Source of the DNA: JAEVLT01 sp044598425
GTDB lineage: Bacteria > Bacillota > Bacilli > Bacillales > Cytobacillaceae
Length of the DNA stretch: 64,000 nucleotides
Direction of reading: 5' to 3'
Assembly (NCBI GenBank): GCA_044598425.1
Contig: CP172536.1
Span: 1,984,001-2,048,000, forward strand
A program made the translations under genes and the position numbers. Positions 16,023 through 24,934 of the stretch are shown here, piece after piece; position 1 is the stretch's first letter, and every line of letters starts with the position of its first letter. The notes beneath the pieces are model-generated. The model worked only from the letters and a program-made list of their open reading frames with translations. It made no database searches and had not been told where the DNA came from.

Positions 16023-18005
16023 ATGAAGACATCGGGTTTTTTCGTTACTGGCGATCCTATGATTTATGGTGCAGATGCTTCCATTGTTCTGGTCAGTGTC
16101 GCAATCATCTTTTATCTCACCTATTTTAAAAAATGGGGTTGGCTTTGGCGAGAATGGATCACAACCGTTGATCATAAAAAAATTGGTATAATGTATCTTC
16201 TTTCTTCTTTACTTATGCTGTTTCGCGGCGGTATGGATGCTGTATTAATGCGTCTTCAACTTGCTATCCCGGATAATAAATTTCTAGCCTCAGAACATTA
16301 TAATGAAATCTTTACAACACATGGGACGATTATGATTTTATTTATGGCGATGCCATTTATGTTTGCTTTATTTAATATGGTCGTTCCATTGCAAATTGGT
16401 GCTAGAGATGTTGCTTATCCATTTTTAAACGCTGTAAGTTTCTGGTTATTTTTTATTGGAGCGATGCTCTTTAATATTTCGTTTGTTATCGGCGGTTCAG
16501 CAAGTGCAGGCTGGCTTTCCTACCCGCCATTATCTGAAAATCAATTTAGTCCTGGGCCGGGTCAGAACTTTTGGATCTGGGGTATTCAGATTTCCGGTAT
16601 CGGTAGTTTGGCAACGGGAATTAACTTTATTGTGACAATTCTGAAAATGCGCACGCCATCGATGCGTTTAAGAGATATGCCGTTGTTTACTTGGTCTGTT
16701 TTGTCATCATCTATTGCTATTTTAGGTGTATTCCCTATTTTAACCGTTTCTTTAGCTATGTTGACAATTGACCGTTTGCTTGGTGGTCACTTCTTTACGA
16801 TGGACGCTGGCGGTAACCCAATGATGTGGGTGAACTTGATTTGGATGTGGGGTCACCCTGAAGTTTATATCGTTGTTTTGCCTGCTTTCGGGGTCTTTTC
16901 TGAGATTGTTGCTACTTTCTCAAGAAAACGTATTTTTGGTTATAGTTCAATGGTTTTCTCGATGATTGCCATTAGTATTGTTTCTTACTTCACTTGGGTT
17001 CACCACTTCTTTACAATGGGTGCTGGTGCTGACGTAAATATTGTCTTTGCCATTGCGACGATGATTATTGCGATCCCAACAGGTGTAAAAGTATTTAACT
17101 GGTTGTTTACGATGTTCCGTGGCCGAATTCGAGTAACACAGCCATTGCTTTGGTTTAATGCATTCATACCTACTTTCCTAGTTGGTGGAGCAACGGGAGT
17201 CATGCTTGCTGCCGCCCCTGCTGACTACCAATATCATAATAGTTATTTCCTAATTGCCCACTTCCACCAAGTATTAATCGGCGGTGTCGTATTCGGTTAT
17301 CTTGCTGGTCTTTATTATTGGTGGCCAAAACTTTTCGGATTTAAATTAAATGACAAATTAGGAAAATGGGCTTTCTGGTTATGGCAAATTGGTTTCTACG
17401 TAACTTTCATGCCTCAATACGCCCTTGGGTTTATGGGAATGACGCGAAGAATTTATACCTATAACCAATCGATGGGGTGGGATTTGGGCTGGGCTCCGCT
17501 TAACTTTATCTCAACGATTGGTGCTTTCTTAATGGGTATCGGTTTCGTCTTCCAAGTTTGGCAAATTCTTTACAGCATTAAACACGGTGAACGTGATGTA
17601 ACCGGTGATGCTTGGGATGGCCGTACATTAGAATGGACAATTCCTTCTCCGCCGCCAGTCTACAATTTTGCAATTTTACCTAAGGTAAAAGGCCGCGATG
17701 CTTGGTGGTATAAGAAGCAAGAAATGCAGCAGCCGGGATACAAAGAAGAAGCACCTAAATATGAAGCAATTCATATGCCAAAGAACACAGGAATTCCTTT
17801 TATTATGGCAGTCTTCTGGTTTGTTGCCGGATTTGGCTTTACGTTTGAATGGATATGGATGGGAATTGCAGGTTTAATTGGTGTAGCGGTAACGTTATTC
17901 GTTCGTTCCTTCCAATATGATACTGACTATTACATTCCAGTTGATGAAGTTATACGTACTGAAAAAGCACTTGGACGCTACATTTCAGTTGGAAAGAATG
18001 CTTAA
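16023..18005 (+). CDS. qoxB: Cytochrome aa3 quinol oxidase subunit I
   Basis: The catalytic subunit (660 aa) carries low-spin heme, heme a3 and CuB and reduces oxygen while pumping protons. Visible motifs are TTVDHKKIG near the start, the low-spin heme His in FTTHGTIMI, the CuB/Tyr-crosslink motif WMWGHPEVY (also holding the proton-path Glu), the CuB histidine pair in WVHHFFTMG, and the heme a3 region YFLIAHFHQVLIGG. About 14-15 membrane helices are expected. GGAGG lies 9 nt before the ATG, and the gene is 27 nt after qoxA. Confidence 0.97.
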   Translation: MKTSGFFVTGDPMIYGADASIVLVSVAIIFYLTYFKKWGWLWREWITTVDHKKIGIMYLLSSLLMLFRGGMDAVLMRLQLAIPDNKFLASEHYNEIFTTHGTIMILFMAMPFMFALFNMVVPLQIGARDVAYPFLNAVSFWLFFIGAMLFNISFVIGGSASAGWLSYPPLSENQFSPGPGQNFWIWGIQISGIGSLATGINFIVTILKMRTPSMRLRDMPLFTWSVLSSSIAILGVFPILTVSLAMLTIDRLLGGHFFTMDAGGNPMMWVNLIWMWGHPEVYIVVLPAFGVFSEIVATFSRKRIFGYSSMVFSMIAISIVSYFTWVHHFFTMGAGADVNIVFAIATMIIAIPTGVKVFNWLFTMFRGRIRVTQPLLWFNAFIPTFLVGGATGVMLAAAPADYQYHNSYFLIAHFHQVLIGGVVFGYLAGLYYWWPKLFGFKLNDKLGKWAFWLWQIGFYVTFMPQYALGFMGMTRRIYTYNQSMGWDLGWAPLNFISTIGAFLMGIGFVFQVWQILYSIKHGERDVTGDAWDGRTLEWTIPSPPPVYNFAILPKVKGRDAWWYKKQEMQQPGYKEEAPKYEAIHMPKNTGIPFIMAVFWFVAGFGFTFEWIWMGIAGLIGVAVTLFVRSFQYDTDYYIPVDEVIRTEKALGRYISVGKNA

Positions 18006-18019
18006 GGGGGGGTATAAAA

Positions 18020-18625
18020 ATGCAACAAAGTGTTTCTACTCATGCCTCTGGTCATGATCATGGTCACGTTGATCAGGAAGAGTTAAAAGTGTTAGGATTT
18101 TGGATATTCCTTGTAACCGACGTTCTCTTGTTTGCGACATTTTTTGCTGCTTATGCTGTTTTGCGAACCCATACAAACGGCGGATTTACAGCAAAAGATT
18201 TCGACATTCCTACATTTGTCATTGAAACGTTTATCCTTTTAATTAGTTCATTTACGAGCGGTTTAGCTGTTTTATCTATGCATAAAAACAATAAAAAAGC
18301 CCTGATTTCTTGGCTAGTTGTTACCGCCGCCCTCGGTGCAGTGTTTGTAGGGCTGGAGATTAGCGAATTCACACGTATGGTTGCTGAGGGAGCTACCATT
18401 TCTAAGAGTGCCTTTCTAACCTCTTTCTTTTCGCTTGTTGGCACCCACGGGCTTCACGTTTCATTTGGTATCCTGTGGATGATCGGGTTGATTTTTCAAC
18501 TTTCTAAAAAAGGGATTACCCCTGTAACAAAGCGGAAAATTTCAATCATCAGCCTTTATTGGCACTTTTTAGATGCTGTTTGGATTTTCATCTTTACGAT
18601 TGTATATTTGATGGGGGTGATGTAA
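18020..18625 (+). CDS. qoxC: Cytochrome aa3 quinol oxidase subunit III
   Basis: This 201-aa protein has five predicted membrane helices of the CoxC/QoxC fold. A His-rich N-terminus (HASGHDHGHVDQEE) precedes LGFWIFLVTDVLLFATFF. The conserved THGLHVSFG and LYWHFLDAVWIFIF segments close the protein. It begins 14 nt after qoxB behind AAGGGGGG. Its stop codon directly abuts the qoxD start, so the two are translationally coupled. Confidence 0.95.
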   Translation: MQQSVSTHASGHDHGHVDQEELKVLGFWIFLVTDVLLFATFFAAYAVLRTHTNGGFTAKDFDIPTFVIETFILLISSFTSGLAVLSMHKNNKKALISWLVVTAALGAVFVGLEISEFTRMVAEGATISKSAFLTSFFSLVGTHGLHVSFGILWMIGLIFQLSKKGITPVTKRKISIISLYWHFLDAVWIFIFTIVYLMGVM

Positions 18626-18925
18626 ATGCATGAACACAATGGTTCTATTAAAGCATATATAATCGGCTTCATTCTTTCGATCGTTTTAACGATTATACCG
18701 CTTGTGCTCGTTTTAGAACATTTACTCTCAAAATCTGCTCTGGTTGTCAGTATTTTGCTAGCTGCTGCTTTACAATTTGTGATACAGTTATTCCTTTTCA
18801 TGCATATTCGTGATGGGGAAGGTCCTAAATACAATGCGATGGCATTAATTCTAGGAATCGTCTTTGCTTTAACGATTGTTGTCGGAGCAATTTGGATTAT
18901 GTCATTTAATTCTCAAGTACAATAA
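18626..18925 (+). CDS. qoxD: Cytochrome aa3 quinol oxidase subunit IV
   Basis: This small 99-aa subunit has three membrane helices (AYIIGFILSIVLTIIPLVLV; ALVVSILLAAALQFVIQLFL; MALILGIVFALTIVVGAIWI). The FLFMHI segment between helices two and three is typical of the CyoD/QoxD family. It is needed for assembly or stability of the oxidase rather than catalysis. Its ribosome site GGGGGTGATG lies inside the end of qoxC. Confidence 0.94.
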   Translation: MHEHNGSIKAYIIGFILSIVLTIIPLVLVLEHLLSKSALVVSILLAAALQFVIQLFLFMHIRDGEGPKYNAMALILGIVFALTIVVGAIWIMSFNSQVQ

Positions 18926-18942
18926 ATTTTAGGAAGAGCCTT

Positions 18943-18976
18943 GGCGCCCAGCGAAGTAAATTAATCGCTGGGCGCT
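18943..18976 (+). promoter_or_regulatory. Intercistronic hairpin between qoxD and ctaB
   Basis: A GC-rich stem-loop (GGCGCCCAGCGA with TCGCTGGGCGCT, loop of 10 nt) has no T tract after it. It is more likely an RNA stability or processing element, or a partial attenuator between the oxidase and heme genes, than a full terminator. Confidence 0.6.
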
Positions 18977-19001
18977 GAAGGTAAAAAGGAGTTTGGGTAC
19001 T

Positions 19002-19916
19002 GTGTCCGTTTTAAATGAAATTCGCCAGGAATCACCCTCTCAGTTGCAACAGTTGAATCAACTCATTTCTGCATATATAGAAGTAACAAAGCCAAAAATA
19101 TTGGTAATGCTCGTTTTCACTTCTCTTTGTGCTGCTTTTGTTGCGGCAAGAGGAGTTCCTTCTATTTCCACTATGTTTTTTATGCTATTAAGTGCTTCGT
19201 TATCCGCCGGTGGCTCAGCTGCCATCAACATGTGGTATGATCGTGATATTGATGGCATTATGGAGCGGACGGCAAAGCGCCCAATCCCTGCAGGAGTGAT
19301 TGATCCAGTATCTGTTTTTCGGTTTGGTTTATTCCTTGGTTTCTTATCAATTATTATTGCCTTTGTTTTTGTGAATCCCCTAACAGCTTTTTTAAATGCT
19401 GCGGGATATTTGTATTATGCTGTTGTTTACACGATGTGGTTAAAACGCCGGACCCCTTTAAATATTGTAATCGGCGGCGGTGCTGGGGCGTTTCCCATTT
19501 TGATTGGCTGGGCTTCAGTAACAGGCAGCCTTAATATAACGGCTCTGTTAATGTTTTTGGTTGTCTTTCTTTGGACTCCACCCCACTCTTGGGCACTTGC
19601 GTTGTACAAAAACGAAGAATACACAAAGGCTGGCATTCCGATGATGCCTGTAGTAAAAGGTGCGCGATCCACAAAGGTCCAAAGTTTAATTTACATGGTT
19701 CTTTTATTTATCTGTTCGATTATCCTTTTTGTAAGCGGACATTTTAATTCCTTTTATTTAGCTGGTGCTTTACTTTTTAATGGTGGTCTTCTTTACTGCA
19801 CATGGAAAATGTGGAAGGAAGAAGATGATCAATTTGTTTGGGCAAAACGAACGTTTATTTTTTCCTTGTTTTATATTTTAGGCATGTTTTCGGCCATGGT
19901 TGCCGGCATCTTATAG
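19002..19916 (+). CDS. ctaB: Protoheme IX farnesyltransferase (heme O synthase)
   Basis: This membrane prenyltransferase (about 304 aa) attaches a farnesyl chain to protoheme to make heme O. The Asp-rich prenyl diphosphate site is NMWYDRDIDGIMERTAKRP (about residue 78), preceded by GGSAAI. The second conserved loop is WLKRRTPLNIVIGGGAGAFP, and WTPPHSWALAL is the third. GTG at 19002 is 10 nt after AAAAAGGAG; TTG at 18993 would be too close. Placed directly after qoxABCD, it supplies the cofactor of that oxidase. Confidence 0.95.
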   Translation: MSVLNEIRQESPSQLQQLNQLISAYIEVTKPKILVMLVFTSLCAAFVAARGVPSISTMFFMLLSASLSAGGSAAINMWYDRDIDGIMERTAKRPIPAGVIDPVSVFRFGLFLGFLSIIIAFVFVNPLTAFLNAAGYLYYAVVYTMWLKRRTPLNIVIGGGAGAFPILIGWASVTGSLNITALLMFLVVFLWTPPHSWALALYKNEEYTKAGIPMMPVVKGARSTKVQSLIYMVLLFICSIILFVSGHFNSFYLAGALLFNGGLLYCTWKMWKEEDDQFVWAKRTFIFSLFYILGMFSAMVAGIL

Positions 19917-19927
19917 GAGGCATCAAG

Positions 19928-20797
19928 ATGCGATATTTTTGGCTAGCTGTTTTTGCGGCTACGACAATTTTTTTAGTGAATATTATTGGGTTTGTTGATA
20001 CGATGACTAATTCTGCTATGGGGTGTGGACGTGGTTATCCTTTATGTAACGGAAGTCTCCTCCCAAATTTTTCTGATTACCATTCTGTTATCGAATATAC
20101 TCACCGATTGGTTGTCGGTCTAGCGAGTATTTTATTGTTCGTAATGTCGGCAATTGCTTGGTTTCGATATAAATCTCGAAAGATTAAATGGCTTGTCTTT
20201 TTTGCTATTATAGGAATTATTGGTGAATCCACTTTAGGTGCATTGACCGTTTTAATTTCGCTTTCTCCGATGCTGCTGGCAGCTCATCTGGGCGTTGCCC
20301 TTATTTCCTTTTCGGCTCTTGTAAACATTGCTTTTGTTATTTACCTGGAAGAAAAAAATATTCACCATCTGGAAAAAATGTCCTCCTCTTTTTCATTTTT
20401 TTCCTGGTTTGTTTTTGTATTTTTGTATGCTGCGATTTATTTTGGAGGATATGTAGCCAAAACAGGATCTGGCGGAGCCTTCCGCGGTTTCCCAATTCCA
20501 ACAGAAAGCCTAGCAGAGGTTGGAAATGTGTTTTGGGTTGATGTCACCCACCGACTATTTGCTTTAGGTTTAATCATTCTTTTTTTCATATTAAATCGAT
20601 TAGCCAAAAAAGCTCGTGCAATTCGACCAGACATCTATCGAATGAGCCAAATCAATATTTTCTTCATTCTTCTGCAAGCCTTAAGCGGCGCTCTTTTAAT
20701 TTATACTCATTTAAGTTTGGGAGCTGTCCTTTTACATGTTTCCATTTTATCCTTGCTTGTCGGAGCTCAAAGCATAATTTGTTTTCAAAGTCGGTAA
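19928..20797 (+). CDS. ctaA: Heme A synthase
   Basis: CtaA oxidises heme O to heme A. The 289-aa protein has eight membrane helices with the four expected heme His: EYTHRLV (with the catalytic Glu), LAAHLGVAL, DVTHRLFAL and LLHVSIL. The first extracytoplasmic Cys pair is present (GCGRGYPLC, CX6C). The corresponding loop in the second half reads TGSGGAFRGFPIPTE and has no Cys, unlike B. subtilis CtaA. ATG at 19928 follows GGAGG by 7 nt, and the gene starts 11 nt after ctaB. Terminal gene of the operon. Confidence 0.94.
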   Translation: MRYFWLAVFAATTIFLVNIIGFVDTMTNSAMGCGRGYPLCNGSLLPNFSDYHSVIEYTHRLVVGLASILLFVMSAIAWFRYKSRKIKWLVFFAIIGIIGESTLGALTVLISLSPMLLAAHLGVALISFSALVNIAFVIYLEEKNIHHLEKMSSSFSFFSWFVFVFLYAAIYFGGYVAKTGSGGAFRGFPIPTESLAEVGNVFWVDVTHRLFALGLIILFFILNRLAKKARAIRPDIYRMSQINIFFILLQALSGALLIYTHLSLGAVLLHVSILSLLVGAQSIICFQSR

Positions 20798-20820
20798 GAA
20801 CAGCTTAGTGCGCCCGCATA

Positions 20821-20898
20821 TCGGCTTAAGACCTCGAGCCGATGGAGCTCGGAGCTAGACAGTTATCAAAGTAAAGAAATCCATTCTGATTAGCTAAA
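20821..20898. repeat. Second copy of the GGAGCTAGACAG repeat module
   Basis: The block from 20851 (GGAGCTAGACAGTTATC, then AAGTAAAG..ATTCTGAT) parallels 1787-1834 over about 48 nt. It is preceded by a TCGGCT/AGCCGA hairpin (20821-20842) and followed directly by a terminator, the same order as in the first copy. The 5' parts of the two copies differ. Confidence 0.6.
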
Positions 20899-20934
20899 AA
20901 AATCCTAAATTGAAAGTTTAGGATTTTTTTATTT
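20899..20934 (+). terminator. Terminator of the qox-cta operon
   Basis: AAATCCTAAA pairs with TTTAGGATTT around a 7-nt loop, followed by T7. It lies about 100 nt after ctaA, beyond the repeat. Confidence 0.85.
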
Positions 20935-21086
20935 TTTCCGCACGAACGCCTCGTCCCTTCTCAACAATTTCTCATATGTGTTTTCTCTTAACCCTTGTCT
21001 AAATGCTAATAAAAACCAGTAAATTTTCTATGCATGTCCGGGTTGAACTCATCATATGATTTAGCTATCAAGAGGAGGTGGGCCAT

Positions 21087-21671
21087 TTGGGTTCTTTTCA
21101 ATCTTTTGTTTTATTAACCATTTCTTTCGTATTAATTGCTTCCTCGTTTCTTTCCTTTAAACTGAGGAAAAATCTAAAGCACTCCCATCGTATGATCATT
21201 CCCATGAGCTTTGGAACAAATATTGGGTTGACGATCGGTATATTATTTGGTTCAGCTCTCCAGGGGAATTTATATCAATCAACTTTAATCTCGATCATCG
21301 TAGGAATGGTTGCTGGCACGATATGTGGAATTGGGTTTGGAATAATGGGCTGGTTGGATGGGGTTATGGCTGGATTAATGGGTGGTATGATGGGAGCGAT
21401 GCTTGGCACTATGATTTCAGTTCCACAAGCTGAAATCATGGTAAAAATATTCCTGACTTGGACAGTAAGCAGTTTACTTCTATATCTAATTATTCCTCAA
21501 ATACCTAGTAATGAGTCAATGATACGATCAAAAAAATGGTTCATAAAACCAATTCTTACCCTTTTATTTGTTGCCTTCTATCTACTGTTTGGAGTGCAAT
21601 CCAGCAATAAACCAATATTATCCGATGTAAAGCCCACCGTTGAGATGCAGCACCCATCACCAGCCAAATAA
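21087..21671 (+). CDS. Glycine-zipper membrane protein, unknown function
   Basis: I do not recognise this 194-aa protein. It has about five membrane segments. The central one is strikingly rich in Gly and Met (GIGFGIMGWLDGVMAGLMGG, then MMGAMLGTMI), resembling glycine-zipper helices that pack tightly or oligomerise. The C-terminal tail (PTVEMQHPSPAK) is polar. TTG at 21087 is 8 nt after AGAGGAGG and is preferred over GTG at 21078, which overlaps it. The Met-rich helices could bind copper, but no partner gene supports this. Confidence 0.7.
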   Translation: MGSFQSFVLLTISFVLIASSFLSFKLRKNLKHSHRMIIPMSFGTNIGLTIGILFGSALQGNLYQSTLISIIVGMVAGTICGIGFGIMGWLDGVMAGLMGGMMGAMLGTMISVPQAEIMVKIFLTWTVSSLLLYLIIPQIPSNESMIRSKKWFIKPILTLLFVAFYLLFGVQSSNKPILSDVKPTVEMQHPSPAK

Positions 21672-21782
21672 ATGGATTATGAATTATTTATTGCCCGAAG
21701 ATCGAAAGTAGTATAAGAATTCCTCTACTCTCGGTTTAAGCATGAGTATGCTTTGACTGTTCGGAAGCAAATGACATCCGAT

Positions 21783-23221
21783 TTAATAATTATTCACACA
21801 TGCTGAACGATTTTCTTTGGTAGATTGAGGATGACACTCACTCTCCGCTTCGGGCGCTTTTTCAAGAGCCATCCACCTCCCTCTTTTAAACCATACAACC
21901 AGAACGATAGCGCGGAAAGCGATATCCAAACCAATAGCGAGCCAAACACCAGCAAGACCCCAGCCAAGTTGAATCCCTAGTAAATATACAAGCAAAGTCC
22001 GAATCGCCCACATCCCGATACCGGTAAGATACATAGGAAACTTCGTATTGTTTGCCCCCTGGTACGCACCTGTAAGAACGAGTACTATAGCCAAAAACGG
22101 TTGAAAAATTCCTGATATTTTCAGAGCTGTGCCAATGTTACCAATCACTTTCTTATCTTCTGTAAAAAAACTGCCCGCCCAGTCACCGAAGAAATAGAGA
22201 ACTGCTCCTAAAATACTCATTGCCGCAAAAGTCAAATATGTAGAAAGGATCGCATATTCTTTTGCTTCCTCTAATTTACCGGCTCCGATTTGCTTACCGA
22301 CAAGAATGGTTGCTGCAGTAGCGAACCCATACCCAATCAAGTAGGAAAAAACCTCTATATTGCCGGCAATTTGATGCGCGGCAAATGCTTTCGTGCCAAG
22401 AGTGACGATAAATCCAAAGTAGACGATCTGCCCTGCCCTCATGACAAGCCGTTCGCCTGCTGCGGGAGCTCCAAGAGTCGAAAGCTCAAGTAAATGCCCT
22501 TTATCTGGTTTCCAGTAATCCTTTCTGAAAGCAAGGATTGGGGATCGTCTAAGATAATACAACAGCACAATACTACCGAGCATCCTTGCGATTACAGTCG
22601 CCAGTGCAGCTCCAACAATTCCTAGATTTGGTATAAAACTAAATCCAAAAATCAGAATATAATCAGAACTGCATGGACAATATTCATCCCAATACTTACC
22701 TTCATAGGTGATTTAGTATCACCAGCACCTCTTAGAATTGCACTTAGAACGAACATCAGTGACATAAAAACCGAAGGAATGCCAACAATCCTAAAATAGA
22801 GCGAGCCTGCTTGAAGCACATAACCCTTAATTCCCATTATTTTTAGTAATGGTTCAGCAAAAATGAAAGTAATTATTCCCGTCAATATACCAAACACAAT
22901 GGCTAGAATGATTGACTGCTGGGATATATGCTTTGCTTTCTCTGGTAAATTTGCCCCAAGAAAGTTCGCAATCCGTACATTAGCTGCTACACCGATTGCC
23001 ATAAACAAGGCAAAATAAATGGCAAACAGTGCATTGGTCACTCCGACTGCCGAGACTTCTGCCAGGCCAATTTTTGAGACAAAGTACGTGTCTACAAATC
23101 CGAGTATCGTTTGAAAAAAATTTTCAATAACCGCTGGAATAGCAAGAATGGTCACAATTTTAAGACGCTCCTGCAATGTTTGAGGTTCAGCCAAATTCCC
23201 ATCGAAAAGTTTATCTTTCAT
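21783..23221 (-). pseudogene. MATE-family efflux transporter, frameshifted
   Basis: Two adjacent frames make one MATE transporter. The N-terminal half (23221-22652, 189 codons) has typical segments LAIPAVIENFFQTILGFVDT, VGVTNALFAIYFALFMAIG and LSAILRGAGDTKSPM. It stops at TGA after HAVLIIF. The next frame continues without a gap (ILIFGFSFIPNLGIVGAALA...) to 21783, including GAYQGANNTKFPMYL. The break is one missing base within about 22655-22668; adding an A in CTGATTATATTCTG restores HAVLNYILIFGF. Everything else looks intact, so this is either a recent mutation or a sequencing error. A functional form would export cationic compounds with Na+ or H+. Confidence 0.85.
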
Positions 23222-23404
23222 GGCATCGACCTTCTTTTATAATTTTTTTAAAACACTGTTTGTATCAAGATAATAAACTAATGTACACTTTTATCCGTAG
23301 CCTCATTTTTGGATTTCTTATTTGGTTGATTTGCTATCCTTTTGCCGGTAACCGACTCGCTTCGCTCCAAGGAACATGGATTCTGATATTGAAGAATAAA
23401 ATTT

Positions 23405-23449
23405 TTAAAAAAACAGCCGTTCCAGATTCATTCCAGAACGGCTGTTTTT
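23405..23449. terminator. Terminator after cysK
   Basis: AAACAGCCGTTC pairs with GAACGGCTGTTT around a 14-nt loop, with A and T tracts on both sides. It lies between the minus-strand genes cysK and the MATE gene. Confidence 0.85.
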
Positions 23450-23496
23450 CATCTAAATCGGACTTTATCATCCAGTGCCTATTTCTTTCTTAGTTT

Positions 23497-24414
23497 TTAA
23501 AATAAATCAGAGGATAGATAGCGCTCTCCCGTGTCTGGCGCCATGCAGAGGACTCTTCCTCCGGCTGGGAGCTTTTTCGCTATTTCTACAGCAAAGTGAG
23601 CTGAAGCAGCAGCAGATGCACCAACAAAAATCCCCTCTTTTCTTGCTAACAAACGCGCCATTTCTTGAGCGTCTTCATCCTTAATTAACAAAACTTCGTC
23701 GTAAATTTCTCGATTAAGCAATTCAGGAACAAACCCCGGTCCTGTTCCCGGAATTTTGTGAGGTCCAGGTTGTCCGCCGGAAATAACCGGTGAACCAAAA
23801 GGCTCAACAACATAAATTTTCAGATCTGGGATATGCTTTCTTAATTCTTCACCCGTTCCGGTTATCGTTCCACCAGTACCTGCCGTTAAAACAAATGCGT
23901 CTAATTTCCCATCGAACGATTCCAAAATTTCAACTGCAGTCGTTTTTCGGTGGGCATCTGCATTAGCTTTGTTTACAAATTGCATCGGAATGAAACTATT
24001 TGGTAGTTTTTCAGCTAATTTATTGGCCTCATCGATGGCCCCCTGCATACGATACTTAGCAGGAGTTAAATGAACCTCTGCACCGTATGCTTTTAAAATT
24101 TTCACGCGTTCTTCAGTGGCATTATCCGGCATGGTGATGATGCAGCGGTATCCTTTTGCTGCGCAGACCATCGCCAAACCAATTCCCGTATTCCCGGATG
24201 TTGGTTCGATGATCGTGCTGTCTGATGGATTAATCAGGCCTCGCTCTTCAGCAGTTTGAATCATATTCATCGCCGCCCGGTCCTTTACACTTCCACCGGG
24301 ATTAAAAGACTCTAATTTAATAAAAACTTCTGCACCACTTGGGTCAGGAATTTTATTTAATTTTACAATTGGCGTATTACCAATTAAGTCAAGAATAGAC
24401 TGATAGATCTTCAT
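23497..24414 (-). CDS. cysK: Cysteine synthase (O-acetylserine sulfhydrylase)
   Basis: This PLP enzyme of 305 aa makes cysteine from O-acetylserine and sulfide. The PLP lysine lies in NPGGSVKDRAA (about residue 44), the substrate loop is EPTSGNTGIGLA (about 70), the phosphate-binding loop is TAGTGGTITGTG (about 176), and the conserved Ser region is EGIFVGASAAAS (about 266). ATG follows AAGGCGG by 8 nt. No T-box or S-box leader is visible upstream. At 305 aa it is near the normal length. Some family members act in cystathionine metabolism, but the motifs fit CysK. Confidence 0.94.
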   Translation of the reverse strand: MKIYQSILDLIGNTPIVKLNKIPDPSGAEVFIKLESFNPGGSVKDRAAMNMIQTAEERGLINPSDSTIIEPTSGNTGIGLAMVCAAKGYRCIITMPDNATEERVKILKAYGAEVHLTPAKYRMQGAIDEANKLAEKLPNSFIPMQFVNKANADAHRKTTAVEILESFDGKLDAFVLTAGTGGTITGTGEELRKHIPDLKIYVVEPFGSPVISGGQPGPHKIPGTGPGFVPELLNREIYDEVLLIKDEDAQEMARLLARKEGIFVGASAAASAHFAVEIAKKLPAGGRVLCMAPDTGERYLSSDLF

Positions 24415-24554
24415 TTAATAAACCGCCTTTTCATAGTATTCCAATAAGCTTTGACGAGTAAATTGTAGCACATTCTTCTCAAAGGTTACAATTTATTTTT
24501 ACTGTTAGGGGCATTTGCTATTCAACAATGTAATTCATATCGCTACATTTCAAA

Positions 24555-24573
24555 TGAAATGATTATCATTATA
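24555..24573. promoter_or_regulatory. Fur box
   Basis: The 19-mer TGAAATGATTATCATTATA matches the classical Fur consensus (GATAATGATTATCATTATC) at 15 of 19 positions, with the central palindrome ATGATTATCAT perfect. It lies 23 nt before the start of the HemQ-like relic. Confidence 0.65.
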
Positions 24574-24596
24574 ATGACGAAGATTACATTGGAAAA

Positions 24597-24830
24597 ATGA
24601 AAATGAACCAAGCAATGGAAACAATTGAAGGATGGTATAGCCAGCACGATTTTCGCCACTCCGATTGACCTAAGTGGAAAAAAGCTTCAGAACAGGAGCG
24701 AACTCATGCCCTCGATGAATGGAAACCATTATTGAATAATGGGACTTGATAGAGAAACACAGCCAAGGCAGTCATTCTGTCTATACAGTAGTTGGCCACA
24801 GCAGCATAAATACTTTTTCCAAAGTTTTCA
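24597..24830 (+). pseudogene. Decayed HemQ / chlorite-dismutase-family gene
   Basis: Translation from ATG 24597 gives METIEGWYSQHDFRHSD, then TGA, then PKWKKASEQERTHALDEWKP in the same frame, then further stops. Shifting frame at about 24750 gives EKHSQGSHSVYTVVGHSS. Together these align in order with HemQ (coproheme decarboxylase): the DGWYALHDFR start, the helix after it and the GSQTLYSIVG strand. The heme-binding C-terminal half is missing. One stop, one frameshift and a truncation make it a clear relic. A working hemQ should exist elsewhere. The Fur box suggests that this copy was iron-regulated. Confidence 0.75.
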
Positions 24831-24934
24831 TTACCGCTTTCGTTATTAATTTGAAACTTTTTAACTTTTCTCTCGTACTGTTTATTAGGAAAGATTCGAA
24901 TGGATTTGTACTTGATAAATAGGGAGTGAAACTT

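Noticed and set aside
23281..23493. Plus-strand frame with a hydrophobic N-terminus upstream of the MATE gene
   Set aside because: No ribosome site. The second half runs through the cysK terminator hairpin, so it is not a credible gene.
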